Of a stretch of 64,000 nt of DNA, positions 36,203-48,243 are shown in pieces. The translations under genes were made by a program, and so were the position numbers. The notes under the pieces are model-generated. The model saw nothing but the letters and a program-made list of their open reading frames with translations, was not told where the DNA came from and ran no database searches. The first letter of the stretch is position 1; every line of letters starts with the position of its first letter. The DNA is from Neckera pumila. Its lineage: Eukaryota > Streptophyta > Bryopsida > Hypnales > Neckeraceae. The DNA is taken from the NCBI GenBank assembly GCA_963969595.1, contig OZ018409.1, forward strand, positions 15,594,975 through 15,658,974. Reading direction: 5' to 3'.

Positions 36203-36770
36203 AGTGTCATGTGGTGCATCTTTGAATTATCTGTAAAGAAACTTCATATGATCTATATTGAATAGAAAATTAGGTTATCTTGACATTCTCCACTATATCA
36301 ATATTACAATTACTGTAAAACAATAGAAAGATGCAATGATGTGGAGAAACATGCGTGCTACATGGATTGGTGTACCAATACATGGCTCGGGATCAGAGAA
36401 TGGCTTGTGCCTTCATTTGGACAAGCAATGAGTCATGAGGTAGCATGAGGTAGTTTCTTTGGGGTAAGGCAATCTAATTGTCAAGGCAATCCAATTTCAC
36501 TATTTAGAGTAGAGTATTTGATCTTCGTAACTAGAAACTTCATGTGACCTAGAGTATTCACCTTAGATTCAAATTTAGTACATGGCTTAGTTTTGTGACT
36601 TTCATGTGATCTTATTCTTTGAAAATACAACATAATTTAGCTTTTAGTTAATATGATTAATAAATTGAAATTTATTATTAAATTGATCTTAAAATACTTA
36701 AACAAATCATAAGAGCTTTACATTCCCATCATGGTTTCAAAGATGAAGTTGAGGCTTACAATAACCCCTA
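36203..36770. other. Gene-free stretch between two P1 elements
   Basis: No gene or recognised repeat seen. Confidence 0.4.
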
Positions 36771-36774
36771 AAAG

Positions 36775-37699
36775 ACCAAACACCATTTTTTGGCAACATA
36801 GCACTTTTGGGCAGCTTACTACAAATGGAAATTTTAATTTTTTTCTTTGAAATTTTCACACAAGATGTGCTCAATGAGTAGCTTTAAGGCCCAATAGTTT
36901 TCATAACTTTTGACTTTATGGATAAAAAGTTATTGCATGATATGTAATTTTCTACATTCGATGGGCAGTTCGGGCAGCTCAAAAAAATTCCTTAAAAAAC
37001 ACTTTTTTGAAAAATCAAAATTTGAAATTGGTTTTATAGATTTATATATACTTGGAAAGCTTTGAATCATTCCATTTGGATTAACGAGTCAAAAGTTATG
37101 AGGATTCTTAGTTGTATGGTAGTTATGGAATCTCTACTCTAAAATAAACTTTGAAGTCCTTTTTCTAACTCAATTTTCAATATTTTTGAATAAAACCAAA
37201 AGCATTGGGTGTATATTGTTTATTACAACATTACAACTGCTGGGATTGGCATTTTTCAATTCCATATTTAAATTCTTGACCATTTAGTATTTTGAGTCAT
37301 TCTCTACCTCTTCCTACTTACTATTTTTTTCCTATATGTTGTACAATTCCAAATGATTTGAAAATTCTCAAGCATGTAGCCAATTTGACTTGAAAAATGA
37401 ATCCAAAGAGTAACCACCATTTTGGACAATTTTTAATACATATGTGACCTTGTGAAGGGCAGCTGTCCGGATTTTTGCAGTGATTAAAAAAGGATTTTTG
37501 TCAATTCAAACGCTATTGTCTTGCAATCTACAAGGTGGAAAATTCTGAAATTTTTTCCACATCTTCTTAAACCAGTGTACTACAAGATCCTACGGTTACA
37601 TGTGTTCAAAAATATTTTTGTTCTAAAATTTGGTACTTGTATTAGAAATGGCAGTTTTGGAACGGTTTTGGTGAAAACATAGTCAAAAAGCTTTAGGGG
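36775..37699 (-). mobile_element. P1 element flanked by direct ATAA, 925 bp
   Basis: Left flank ATAA (36771-36774), right flank ATAA (37700-37703). Ends CCCCTAAAAGACC and, complemented, CCCCTAAAGC. If the outer TTAA of the other copies belonged to the inverted end, the right flank here would read TTAT. The direct ATAA shows that the four bases are a target duplication. Confidence 0.88.
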
Positions 37700-38374
37700 A
37701 TAAAACCACAGAAAATACTCCAATACTCTTGGATGCTATGCCTGCGCAAATGGAGATGCAAATAGCACATCTCAGCAACCCTCCTAGAACCTACGCAAAT
37801 GCAATACTATTACATGTGCAACACCAATAGGATCATGGGATCATGGACAATGTTATTGGGGTTGTAGTACTTTTAGAAGCGGTTGAAAATGAACAAATAA
37901 GTAGATTCTTTGTTGTCACCCATACAATCAAATTAAAGAGGAATTTGTTGTCACCCATACAATCAAATTAAAGAGGAATTTGTTGTCACCCATACAATCA
38001 AATTAAAGAGGAATTTCAATCACAGTATATAGATATAGATATAAAAGAGTCAATCAGATTTTCTGACTGACTCTAAGAAGCTTTTCTTTCATTGTGAAAG
38101 TCCGGCTATGTGAATTCTTGCTTTCAATGGCATTATGCTCATATTAAATCCCTTTAAAATTCTAATTTTTGTTTGCATCATATTTTATGAGATATTCAAC
38201 TTGTACATTGATAGTTGAAAGGATCTATTGTTCAATCATGCACAAATTTTTAATTTAAAAATGAAGGTTTCTACAATTGAACCTACATTAGAGACGACCA
38301 ATACTTCAACCTCTAGTTACCTACAAGAGTACGTTGTAGAGATTCCCCCTTGCCCCCAAAGATCTAGACATTAA
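37700..38374. other. Gene-free stretch containing a 35-bp tandem repeat
   Basis: No gene recognised. The tandem array at 37909-38013 is listed separately. Confidence 0.4.
37909..38013. repeat. Perfect tandem array, 3 x 35 bp
   Basis: Units start at 37909, 37944 and 37979, each TTTGTTGTCACCCATACAAT continuing through CAAATTAAAGAGGAA, with no mismatch seen. Recent expansion, because surrounding repeats are heavily diverged. Confidence 0.97.
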
Positions 38375-38970
38375 CCCCTAAAGGACTATGAGTGCAGATT
38401 TTGAACAATGTATGAACAGAAACACATCCCAAATTCACATAAATGTGTTTTTTCATCCATCAATTTTGTTTAAAGATTCTTGTATTAATTCTTTAACACT
38501 TGTATGGTACGGATAATGAAGGTTTTGCTTTGGAAATATTCAATAATTCAAAAGGTATTGGTGGGTTTGGCCTCAAAAATAACCTTTTCAATGTAAAAAA
38601 TTACCCTTCAAAAATGACTTGAATCAAAAAATAAAATAAAAATTGAGATAAAAATCTTCCAAACTTATTCTGATTAAAATTCAACATTTTGAACTAATAG
38701 GAAAAAAATCTTGTAAACATTATAAATATTCAATCTACAATTGATTTTAGAAGGAATTTTTTAATTTCTAGTTCCAAATTTTATTGAAAATTTTTAATTT
38801 ATATATCCATTGATTCAACCATATGGATGCAATCTATGAGTCATGTTTTACAACTTTTGTGTAAGAGTCATCATTAAAATACTTTTTTAAGTTGCATCTT
38901 ATAATTGATCTTTACAATTTTGTAATGTTGGAATATGGACAATCCCCCACTCCCCCTGGTCCTTTAGAGG
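38375..38970 (+). mobile_element. F3 TTAA element, complete, 596 bp
   Basis: TTAA at 38371-38374 and 38971-38974. Ends CCCCTAAAGGACT and, complemented, CCTCTAAAGGACCAG. The interior differs from P1 and P2, so the end sequence is shared by separate families, as expected of non-autonomous elements moved by one transposase. The partial relative is at 25595. Confidence 0.85.
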
Positions 38971-39159
38971 TTAAGCATTCATTACAAATAGTCTAAAGAT
39001 ATTCCACATTGTTGCACCTGTATTGCTATTTTCAATGTTTTAGAGATTAAAACTATTAATTAAAAAATAGTCTTTACAATACATCCAGCTTTCTTCAATA
39101 TATGATTTTATAGGTGATTCTGTAGGGACCATATATCTTATATTAAATTGACATTTTTT

Positions 39160-39430
39160 TTACATTAATCACTTGTATTTGTTTATAATATTTTAGTCTA
39201 TTTTAAGAATTAAGAACAAAATTATGTCTAAAACCAAACCAACAAAGAATATTGGATAACTAAGGTTTAATGAATCAAATTTAATTTACTACATTATTTA
39301 TCAAATTTTAAAGCTCAAGACAATTCTTCAAATAATAAAATGAAGATCAAGAAGGAAGTTAAGGAAAATTTTGCTAGAAAAAAACACAACATTGAAGAAT
39401 ACCAAATCATTTAAGAAAGGAACCTTGATT
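39160..39430 (+). repeat. Dispersed repeat R2, copy 2
   Basis: Diverged duplicate of 34310-34590, same landmarks and orientation. Confidence 0.75.
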
Positions 39431-39835
39431 TTTGAAAAACAAATTAAATAGCTTCTTTATTGTTGATTGGTGCTTGTTAGATACTAATATGAGAACCTAT
39501 TGCAATTTTGTATTTGGATTCTAAAGCTACTAGGCATGTCACTTTTCAAAAATTGGCTTCTTAATTTTTTAAGGTGTTAGTCCAAAAAAAATTGGGTGAT
39601 GATTGCAAGTGAGAGATTAAGACGATTGTAACTATTCTAATATTGTTTTAAAATAAATAATTTAAGACATAAAAAAGTCAAAAAGGCTCTTTAATTGTCA
39701 AATGCAAAGAATCTCTTATCCCTTTAAGATTTTTGAAAGGCTAATTTTGGAATCAATTTTAGCAAAGACATTTATGTTGAAGACAATAATAATAAATTTA
39801 AAGACTTCATCATCTTAAAAACATGAATGGCCTTT

Positions 39836-40034
39836 GAAGATTGTTAAGGGTCTAAGGATGAAAAGGCTTTGAATTTATATTTGTCTGAACAATATCCAAG
39901 TTTGACATGAAAAATTGTGTCACATTAAACATTCAAAGATTATTAAAAGTCAAAGGATGAAAAGGCTTTGATTTTATATTCATCTAATCAATATCCAAGT
40001 TTGACATGAAAAATGGTGTCACATTAGACATTCA
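39836..40034 (+). repeat. Tandem duplication, 99-bp period
   Basis: AAGGATGAAAAGGCTTTGA and CAATATCCAAGTTTGACATG recur 99 bases apart. About 85 percent identical by eye. Confidence 0.85.
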
Positions 40035-40499
40035 AGGACAAAAAATTTAAATATTTGATAAACACAGAAAGACATTGATTTTATTGCCAATGATTTGAAA
40101 TAATTTCTTAGGTCTCAACTATATTTACATGCTAGACAATGCAAAAATAAATTTCTTATCAATCAAAGACAAGGGTCAGCATAATTATTAGAGATTGTTC
40201 ATTGTCATTTCATTGGTCTTTCACTTGAATTATTTAGAGGTTTAGATATTTCATTACATTTTTGATGATTTATCTTAATTAACTTCCATAGTATTTTCAA
40301 AATCATAATTAAAAATATTGGAGTAACTTAAGATTTTGAGGGCTGGGTTAAAAATCAAATCAAATTCTTTTAGAAATTTGAGATTTGATCTTAGAAAACT
40401 AGAGATGAATATATTTCTAATAGCTTTTAAAGCTTTTATATAAAAATAATTATTTGTCAATATAGAAAAAAGAAGTAAGAACTAAAAATTGCACATCAA

Positions 40500-41351
40500 C
40501 CCCAGAAGTTCAAACTATTTTTTTAGAATCTCACATTAAGATCTTGTTCTTCACTTGTTTGAGATCTTATGGTAAAAATTTCATGAAGTTTGACTGTACA
40601 GATTGGACAATACAAGCATTCAAAATTGGAAAAAATAGTGTTTTGAATACTAGTCTCCAATTTTAGATGACTTTGACTGCTAGCTATTTGTGAATTTCTT
40701 TTGCACTACAGACTTTACATTAAAAATCTTGTATTGAAGAACTGAGTTGAAAGTCTAGGAAAAGAATTCAAAAAAAAAAATTTCATTTTCATTCTTTAAA
40801 AAATTATTAAGAGGAAGTATAGTAGGTCTAAGATTGAAAAAAACACTTAAATTGTTAATAGCTGTAAGATGGGATTGAAACACTATAATTCCAAACTTGG
40901 TAAGATTTTCTTAGCAAATAAATTCAACCTTGTCAAACAATTGTTTTTGGAAATTTGTGAAAATAGCATTTAGAAATGACAGCTATGAGCTATTTTTTCA
41001 AGAAGATGGTTAGATTGCCCCAAAACCAAATTGTCCTTAACTTTTTCATTCTATTAAATAGAATGAATCAAAGCTTAAATGTAGACAAAAATATAATACT
41101 TTAGTAAGAAAAAATTTAAACTTATTTTAACTTTTGTGATTTTTTGGTGTTGCCCATCGAGTTTAGTTCTAGGCTTTTGTAGTATAGTTTTTGTCCCCAA
41201 TCACCAATGGAAATAAAAAATTATTTTCCCACAAAGCTAATCAACTTTTACATCTCATGAAAAATTGTAAAAAGTTTCACCAAAAATTGAAGTCCTTGGA
41301 ACTTGCTCAAAATCCATTTTGTCCCCTGAGAAGATAATGGAACTTTAGGCA
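40500..41351 (+). mobile_element. P2 element, degraded, about 850 bp
   Basis: The left end is CCCCAGAAGTTC after TCAA (40496-40499). The right end is ACTTTAGGCA before TTAA (41352-41355). The interior follows P2: GAATGAATCAAAGCTT, AGACAAAAATATAATACTT, and an ending with CCATTTTGTCCCCTGAG. Confidence 0.6.
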
Positions 41352-41355
41352 TTAA

Positions 41356-42852
41356 TAGAGGTTGCACGCAATTACAAACTTGTAAGAATAGGCATAGAGT
41401 AGTATAGGACCTTTGTTTTCAAAATGTTTTTGAATGTAATCTTTTTATACCCTTATCCCTTCTAAATAATCCTAAATCTACTTCCAAATACATATCCTAT
41501 ATATAATTCCTACAATTATCTTGAAATTGCCATAGCTAGCTTTGACCTAGAATGAATGATGGGCAGTTACTTCAAATGTCTTGAAACTTAGGCACAATGT
41601 AGATCATCTTGTCAAGTACTTAAGTATAAATTTTATCTAAATCTAAAATATTTTCCAACCTTGGTAGACATTTTTCATCATTGTTTTTTTTTCTGGCGAT
41701 TTGGTGCAAAATTGCACCAAATTTTATGGCCTGGTACCATGCTTATAGAAAAAAATGGTACTAAAAAGGTGGAGAACTGCCAAAAAACTTCAAATAAAAA
41801 AAATCTTGGATGAAATCGCCAAATTGTAGATGAAAATAGAATTATGGATATGTAACATGTTCTAATATGATATTTTCTATCCAATATGTGGACGAATGTT
41901 GAAATTTGGAGCACCACTATAACATTCAATATTTCCACTTTGGCACTTCATTAAAAATTAAAAAACAAAAATTGTTCCCCTTTACAAACTTTGTAATCAT
42001 TTCCAAGATAACCAATAAATTGACTAACTACTTCTGATGTACCATAAATGATGGAAAATCAGTCCAAATTTCTTAAAACTTTGCTATAATATGAATGAAT
42101 TTGTCAAATATTTGTTTATCAATTTTCATCTCAATGTAAAATTTTGTCCAACTTTGATAACATTTCTATGCTACTAACTTCTTACCAAGTCAAGGCCTTT
42201 TCACCAAAATTTTAATTTGTGCATAACTCATAGGTCCCATATCCATTGTAGTCAACTTTTTTGTACTATGTCGTAGAAAAATGAAGAAAAATACTCTCTA
42301 AGTTTTATAGCCATATCACAAAAATTCAAGAATATCAAAGCTCTAAAATACACCCTTCTTGGTTGCCTCAAATTTAAAACACCTCCACTTTGAAGCTCAT
42401 TTTTCCATTTCCATAATATTGATAATGGATCTAGATATAAAAATTGGTATCATAGAAGATCGACTATTTAAAAGCTCATATCCAAAATTTTTATCATGAT
42501 TCAAAATTTTATCATGATTCAAAATTTTATCAAAATATAAACCTAATTCCTTATATCAACACCATCTTCAATAAGAACTCACCAACAAACATACAACTTA
42601 AAACTTCAAATGCATCCCACATCTCAAATCCACCAAAAACCAAGAAAGATACAAGGGACCAACCTTTGCTTCTAAGTAGTCAACCACAACTCTAGGAGGT
42701 TGGCCGTCGGTTAACCCTAACCCTAACCTCCCCTAATCATAACATCAGCCACTAACCAATCGATTATCAACCAACAACTAACAAAAACAATTATAAAAAA
42801 ATCCCAACACTACTTACAACCTTTAACATATGAAGTTGCCTACTCCAACTAG
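41356..42852. other. Gene-free stretch with repeat R5
   Basis: No gene recognised. 41690-41954 is shared with 57549-57834. A short duplication of ATCATGATTCAAAATTTT lies near 42495-42530. Confidence 0.4.
41690..41954. repeat. Dispersed repeat R5, copy 1
   Basis: Shares CTTGGATGAAATCGCCAAA, GAATGTTGAAATTTGGAGCA and TTTGGCACTTCATTAA with 57549-57834. In copy 2 a P1 element is inserted at the TTAA (41951-41954 here), so this copy is the unoccupied site. Confidence 0.75.
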
Positions 42853-43081
42853 CACTACAAGAAAATGGGGCCCTAATCAAGAGAAGGTCAATGCATTTAT
42901 ATTGATTATGACAATTTTCTTTTGGGATTTGTTGATTTGGCAATCCTCTAATATTAATCAACATAATTGTGTGATTTGCCCAAAAATTGATTAGAAAATC
43001 CTATTAACATCATTTTCATTTTTCCACATATCATAGTAGAAGGCCAAGGTTGGTGGAAAGTAATTATTTAACTCCAAAAGT

Positions 43082-43995
43082 CCCAAGGCCTCTTTTCCAT
43101 CAAAAACCACTCAAAACTACTATTTCTGTAGCAAAGAGCAAAAAATTTAAAAAACATTTTTTTTGCATATCTAACCATAGGATCTTATACTAGACTAGTA
43201 TGAAAATGTGTAGAAGAAATTCAAGAAACTTTGACCATGCAGATTGCAAGATATTTGCATTTAAAGTAAGAAAACAATTTTTTTTTCTTGAGTTCTTTCT
43301 ATAGTTTGCTCCACTACATTTTTTGTCTTTGAACCTTCATAACTTAAAATTTTGCTCTATTAATTGTCAATTTCTAATTATACATGATAAAGAATTGAGT
43401 TGAAAATCTAGGAAAAAAAATAAAAAAACCCATTTAGTATTCACTCATTAAACATTTGTTAAGTAGAAGTAGGTTCAAGATTGAAGGAAAATCTAAATTA
43501 TTAAAAGCCCTAAGCTGGAATTGAAATACACTAATCTCAATGGTGAGATTGTTTAAGAAAGCAACATTAGCCTTGTGAAGCTTCTTTTGGGGGAAAATTG
43601 TGAAAATTGAGGTCAAAATGAATATTACAAGTTATTTTTTCAAGAAGATGCTTTGATTGCCCAAAAAACAAGATTGTCCATAACTTTCACACAACAAATC
43701 CAAATGGAATGAATCAAAGCTTCTCATTTAGATAAAAATAAAATTTACACAAAAAAAATTTATTTTTAAATTAAAGTTTTTTTGAGGAATTTTTTCTGCC
43801 TGCCAAACTAAATAGAGGACTTTTTGTGCTATAACTTTTGCTCCCAAGCTTCGATTAAAATAAAAATTACATTTTCAGAAAGCTAATGTGTTTTTCTAAC
43901 TTCAAAAAATTGCAAGAAATTGCAAAAAATATTGAGACCATAGAAGCCTACCGAAAATCCATTTTGTCCCTAAAGGGACAATGGGACTTTAGGGG
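43082..43995 (+). mobile_element. P2 element (TTAA-flanked), 914 bp
   Basis: TTAA at 43078-43081 and 43996-43999. Ends CTCCAAAAGTCCC and, complemented, CCCCTAAAGTCCC. Interior landmarks: CATATCTAACCATAGGATC and AATGAATCAAAGCTTCTC. Confidence 0.88.
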
Positions 43996-44060
43996 TTAAG
44001 GGTGTGCCAAAAATAAAATAAAATGAATATAAAAAATTGTTGAATTTAGCAAAAAATAAA

Positions 44061-45130
44061 TGACCAAGATGTTGTAAGAAATAAAAATGTCCATTGTTAG
44101 CAAAAAAGTCCAAAATAAAGTCCAATGACCAAGATGTTTTAACCCCTAAAGGACCGGTTGTCCCCTCGGGGGACAATTTGGGTCCGGGCAAGTTCCTATG
44201 ATCTCAATTTTTAGTAATATTTTTTGGGATTTTTAGAGGTTGTGTATTTTTGCGAGATCTTTGTGAATATATAATTTTTATTTTAATTGATGCCCGGGAG
44301 CAAAAGTTATGGCACAATAAGTAAAACTTGAATTTTGCGGGCAGCAGAAAAAAAATCACAAAAAGTCAAAATAATTTTTTTTCGAATTTTTTCCTCAAAG
44401 ATTATATTTTTGTCTACATCTGAAGCTTTGTTTCATTCAATTTGGACTAATAATGAAAAAGTTATGGACAATCTTAGTTTTTCGAGCAATCTAAGCATCT
44501 TCTTGAAAAAATAAGTTGTAGAATTCATTTTTGAATGCAATTTTGAGAATTTTTCAAATCTTTTTGTTAGATAGGGTTAGATTTTCTTGCTAGAACAATC
44601 TCACTGTTGGAATTATTGTGATTCAATTCCATCTAAAAGCTATTAACAATTTAGTTTTTTCTTCAATCTTGTACCCACCTTTACTTAACAATTCTTTAAT
44701 GAGTAAAAAATAAGTGTTTTTTTTCCTAAATTTTTTTGGTAGATTCTCAACTCAACTACTTAACATAAATAAGTAGAAAATCAAAATCAGTAGTGCAAAA
44801 AAATTGAACTAAAAAGATTCAAAGCCAAAAAATCTAGTGAAGCAAGGTGGAAAAAAAGTTGTTTTTTTCACTTTAAATGCATATATCTTGCAATTTACGT
44901 GGTCAAAGTTTCTGAAATTTCTTCCACATATTCATATACTAGTCAAGTATAAGATCTTATGGTTGGATATGCAAAAAAAAACAATTATTTAAACTCTTTT
45001 CTCTTTGCAGTAGAAATGACAATTTTGAATGGTTTTTGGTAGGAAAATCACCTCGGTCCTTTAGGGGTTAAGAAATAGAAATGTCCATTGCTAGCAAAAA
45101 AGTCCAAAATAAAGTCCAATGACCATCTAC
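44061..45130. repeat. Tandem array, 65-bp units, second unit occupied by a P2 element
   Basis: Units start at 44061 and 44126, each TGACCAAGATGTT, then AATGTCCATTG, CAAAAAAGTCC and AATAAAGTCCAA. The following unit starts at 45120, which is 65 + 929 bases after the second. The excess is exactly the 925-bp element plus 4 duplicated bases. Confidence 0.92.
44143..45067 (-). mobile_element. P2 element (TTAA-flanked), 925 bp
   Basis: TTAA at 44139-44142 and 45068-45071. Ends CCCCTAAAGGACCGG and, complemented, CCCCTAAAGGACCGAGG, the best preserved terminal inverted repeat in the window. The first unit of the host array shows the unoccupied site (GTAA, 44074-44077). An inner palindrome follows the left end (GTCCCCTCGGGGGAC). 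Confidence 0.93.
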
Positions 45131-45265
45131 CATCAAGAAATTCTAGATGGCAAGGTAAAAGACTTACTTTATTGACATTTGGAGAGAATGAAGTGTGCAA
45201 AGTTCATTTTTATAATCAAATTTATTGTCCGTCATAAATCCTCAAAGGATATGACATAATTTGAA

Positions 45266-46017
45266 GATGAGAGCTTGACTGCTCATTGTCAAAAAATACG
45301 AATTGTGTACAAGGTAGATATTCAGACCTCATTTTGGCATAGTAGATTATCTTTTTGGAAACACTTTGAACAAAAAAATAATTATGAAGTCAAGCCAAAT
45401 TTCATCTCTAAAAATCCGTTTAATATTTCAAGCCTCAAATCAAAAGTTATAGACAAGTTTTAGAAAGAATGTTTGAAATTGTCCCAAAAAAATGTTCTTT
45501 CCATCCCACTATAAAATTTGTATATAACCTTTGATTGGAGTCTTGAAATATCAAGTGGATTTTTGGAGATGAAAATTAGCTTGATGTCTTACATTAACTG
45601 GAATTTCTCAAGGCAAATCGATTTGGCGTTCGATGAATGATAGAAAATCTCATATGTAAAATAGAAGTTCAACTATTTCATCCTCATAATTTTGTTGTGG
45701 AAAGGAAAGGACTTTTATAGTGGTTTGACTTCCAGTGAGTGCTTTTGCAATTTTTTAAGCCAAAGATTCACATGGTAATGAAAAGGGATGATTTCTAGGG
45801 TCACTTATTTGTCCTTTAAAGGGTATTTAGTTCAAACTTTTCTAAAAAGAGTTATTCTACACTACCAAAATGAGGTTTGAAATTCTACTTTAACCACAAT
45901 TCCTACTTTTGACTTAATTATGAGTGGTTGAGCTTCCATTAAGACTCATTTATATATCCCATACGGATTGTATATTCTCTTACCGCCTCACTTGTATAAA
46001 AAACTTGTCTTCTCATC
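45266..46017. mobile_element. Foldback element FB, copy 4
   Basis: Left tip GATGAGAGC, right tip TCTCATC. The arms include CAGACCTCATTTTGGCATAG (45328) facing CTACCAAAATGAGGTTTG (about 45859). The most diverged of the four copies. Confidence 0.65.
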
Positions 46018-46556
46018 TTTTCAAATACTAAGGTAAGTGGCATTCAAAATTCCATTGTATTGCATTATTTTAAATATAGTGCTGAGTTTTTTTAAATAAA
46101 TTTTAAAGTGTAGAATCTACTTTGAAAACTCTAATGAATTCTTTGGCATGAATGTGTTGGCTGCTGATGTGGTAGTCTTGCTTGCATAGCAATTTCTGCC
46201 TATGTGGCAACGTACGTGGCGGATTTTCAAACAATAATAGCTCTTTTTTAATTTGACCAAATTAAGATATAAAATCAACAAAAATGTGTTGATTATTGTC
46301 CAAAACAAAACAAAATGAGTTGATTATTTTGTTGACTTAGACACTGTTTTTTATTGTAGTATAGCAAATGACCAACTTTACAACAGTAGAGCATGATGAT
46401 ATCTACCAATTTAGAAGGTAAATTTCAATAGAGACAATTATTTTTTATAATTTGTAAGGATTACTCCAACCAAAAAGTGAAGAAATTCATGCTATGGAAA
46501 TTATAGTATAGTACAAATATTTCTATAGTTATCTTCTTAATTTGGAGTGTAGAAAA

Positions 46557-46865
46557 CATTAGAAGAAATTTGAGGCCTCCAAGAGCCCGCTAGTTATCCT
46601 ACGTTCTTGCAGCGTTCCCACGTTGTGGAACGCAGGAAAGCTGCAAGGCTAATGTGGTCGAGAGAGTGCCACGTCATTTTCAAAAAAAAATAAAAAAATA
46701 AAAAAAATAGCCTGAAATGATATTTGGAAGAGAAAGTTTTTTTTGTTTTAGTTTTTAATTTAAGAAAAAAAAAAATTGACAACCCATACCACCTATTTTC
46801 AGATCTGGCCAAATTGGGGAACGGGCCTAAAACGGCCCTTCAATGCCTCCAAATCTCTTCTAATG
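46557..46865. mobile_element. CATTAG-related MITE, GACGTGGC subfamily, 309 bp
   Basis: Begins CATTAGAAGAAATTTGAGGC and ends CCTCCAAATCTCTTCTAATG. The interior has GCGTTCCCACGTTGTGG and GTGCCACGTCATTTTC (complement of the GACGTGGC landmark). In opposite orientation to 14740 and 17745. Confidence 0.8.
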
Positions 46866-47116
46866 TTTGCCTAAATTTGAGATGAAAAGAAAAAAATTTG
46901 GACATCAAGACCAAAAAACTGAATCTTTGATGGATACAAACACAAATTCAAGGGATGCAAGTCATATAATCCACTTACTAAACAAACTTTCATAAACCAT
47001 GTACCAATGGATTTTGTGGAAAATGTGACCATGGATTAATACAAGAATTTTGAAATTCTTTTTTGGGATTCTCCATTAGGTGATTTATCTCTACTAATGC
47101 AAGTAAAGCAAATGAG

Positions 47117-47356
47117 GTGACCAATGGAAATGTAATTGGAGAAAAAAATGTAGCAATTGGTGATAATGAAGTTCAAGGACATCATGGGGAAGTAATTGAT
47201 AATGAAGTTGAAGATTATAATGAAGGTTTATGTGAAGCTTATAATGGAGAAAATGATCAAAATGAGGTCTATATTATTTTTGTATTAGGTGTTAGGATTG
47301 AGAATTTGAAGCAGAAAATTGAACTTCAGTTATCACATGTGGCATGTCAAGAATGA
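47117..47356 (+). CDS. Open frame of 79 codons, unrecognised
   Basis: A small frame rich in Asn, Glu and Val, with loose internal repeats of a VIGDNEV-like pattern, followed by a hydrophobic patch (VYIIFVLGV) and a short helix-like end. No homologue recognised. The repeated pattern reflects repetition of GGNGAAGTAATTGATAATGA-like DNA. It could be a fragment of a protein gene or chance. Confidence 0.12.
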   Translation: MTNGNVIGEKNVAIGDNEVQGHHGEVIDNEVEDYNEGLCEAYNGENDQNEVYIIFVLGVRIENLKQKIELQLSHVACQE

Positions 47357-47602
47357 AAACTTAGGGAGGTTCTTTGATGCCCTTTTATTACATTAACAAA
47401 AAAAGGAAGGAATAAGTAAGCCTCAAAGAGAGAGCAACAAAAAAGAGGTTCTCATTTTTTGAAGATTCTCAAAATGTAGATTCTCCCTTTGCATTGGAAA
47501 AAATATAGAATTTCACTTTTTTTATGAATTAGGTGGCTAGCCTCAAGCCTTTAAAAATGAGATGATGAAAAACTCTTTAAAATATAACTATTCTAAGCCA
47601 TC

Positions 47603-47659
47603 AATAAAAAAATGCACTTACTATGCATTTACTACGCTTAGTAAGTGCATTTTTTTATT
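47603..47659. repeat. Perfect hairpin, 21-bp arms, 15-base loop
   Basis: Left arm 47603-47623 (contains ATGCACTTACTA), right arm 47639-47659 (contains TAGTAAGTGCAT), fully complementary, loop TGCATTTACTACGCT. It could be a tiny MITE or a stem-loop RNA. No flanking duplication was found. Confidence 0.7.
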
Positions 47660-48243
47660 AGCATTTTTTTTCTATTAGGCACTTACATTACAAAAGAAAT
47701 GGATGTACATATACATACACTTTTAATTTGTAGTCCTTTAAAGTAACAAATACAATACAAAACTTCCAAGAATAATATCACAACTCATCCACAGAGCTAT
47801 CCAATTTCAAATGAAAATATGAAGATGAAATATAAAACATGTCCACAAATCCTATATAAAATGGAATTTATCGACTATCATATCAGTGTCAAAAATGCAA
47901 CATTATAAGCCATGACTTCAGGTAGAGGTGATAGAATAGAAATGCAAACACAATAGTTCAAGCCCACATTCATAGATTTAATTTGACATTTATTTTGAAC
48001 TGAAGTCCTTGTGTTTATGGTTCTTTAATTTTGCCTCCTAACTTTGGACCGTTAGTACCAACAAATTCCATGCCCTTGGCTATTAGTCAACCATATTTAT
48101 TTGTAGGTCAACCATGTTTATTGTCTCAATTACCTTAAGTTATTTCTAATATACTACCTACTACAACCACTACATTAGAATCTATGCTAGTTATACCCTT
48201 TTAATCATATTCTTGAAGCCATCTAATAAAACTAACAAGCGTA

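Larger units (their letters stand above)
38975..40495. other. Gene-free AT-rich stretch
   Basis: No gene recognised. It contains repeat R2 copy 2 and a 99-bp tandem duplication. Confidence 0.4.
42853..46361. mobile_element. CACTA-like element with nested insertions, about 3.5 kb
   Basis: The left end is CACTACAAGAAAATGGGG, the common plant CACTA start. The right end is TTTTTTATTGTAGTA, one base off the expected TAGTG. TAG is directly repeated at 42850-42852 and 46362-46364. TTGATTA-type motifs recur near both ends. Most of the body is later insertions: P2 at 43082-43995, P2 at 44143-45067 and a foldback element at 45266-46017. No transposase frame is visible. The pairing of these two ends is inferred. 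Confidence 0.5.

Noticed and set aside
42708..42740. CCCTAACCCTAACC resembling telomere repeat
   Set aside because: Only two units, and the plant telomere unit is CCCTAAA. Too short to be an interstitial telomere tract.
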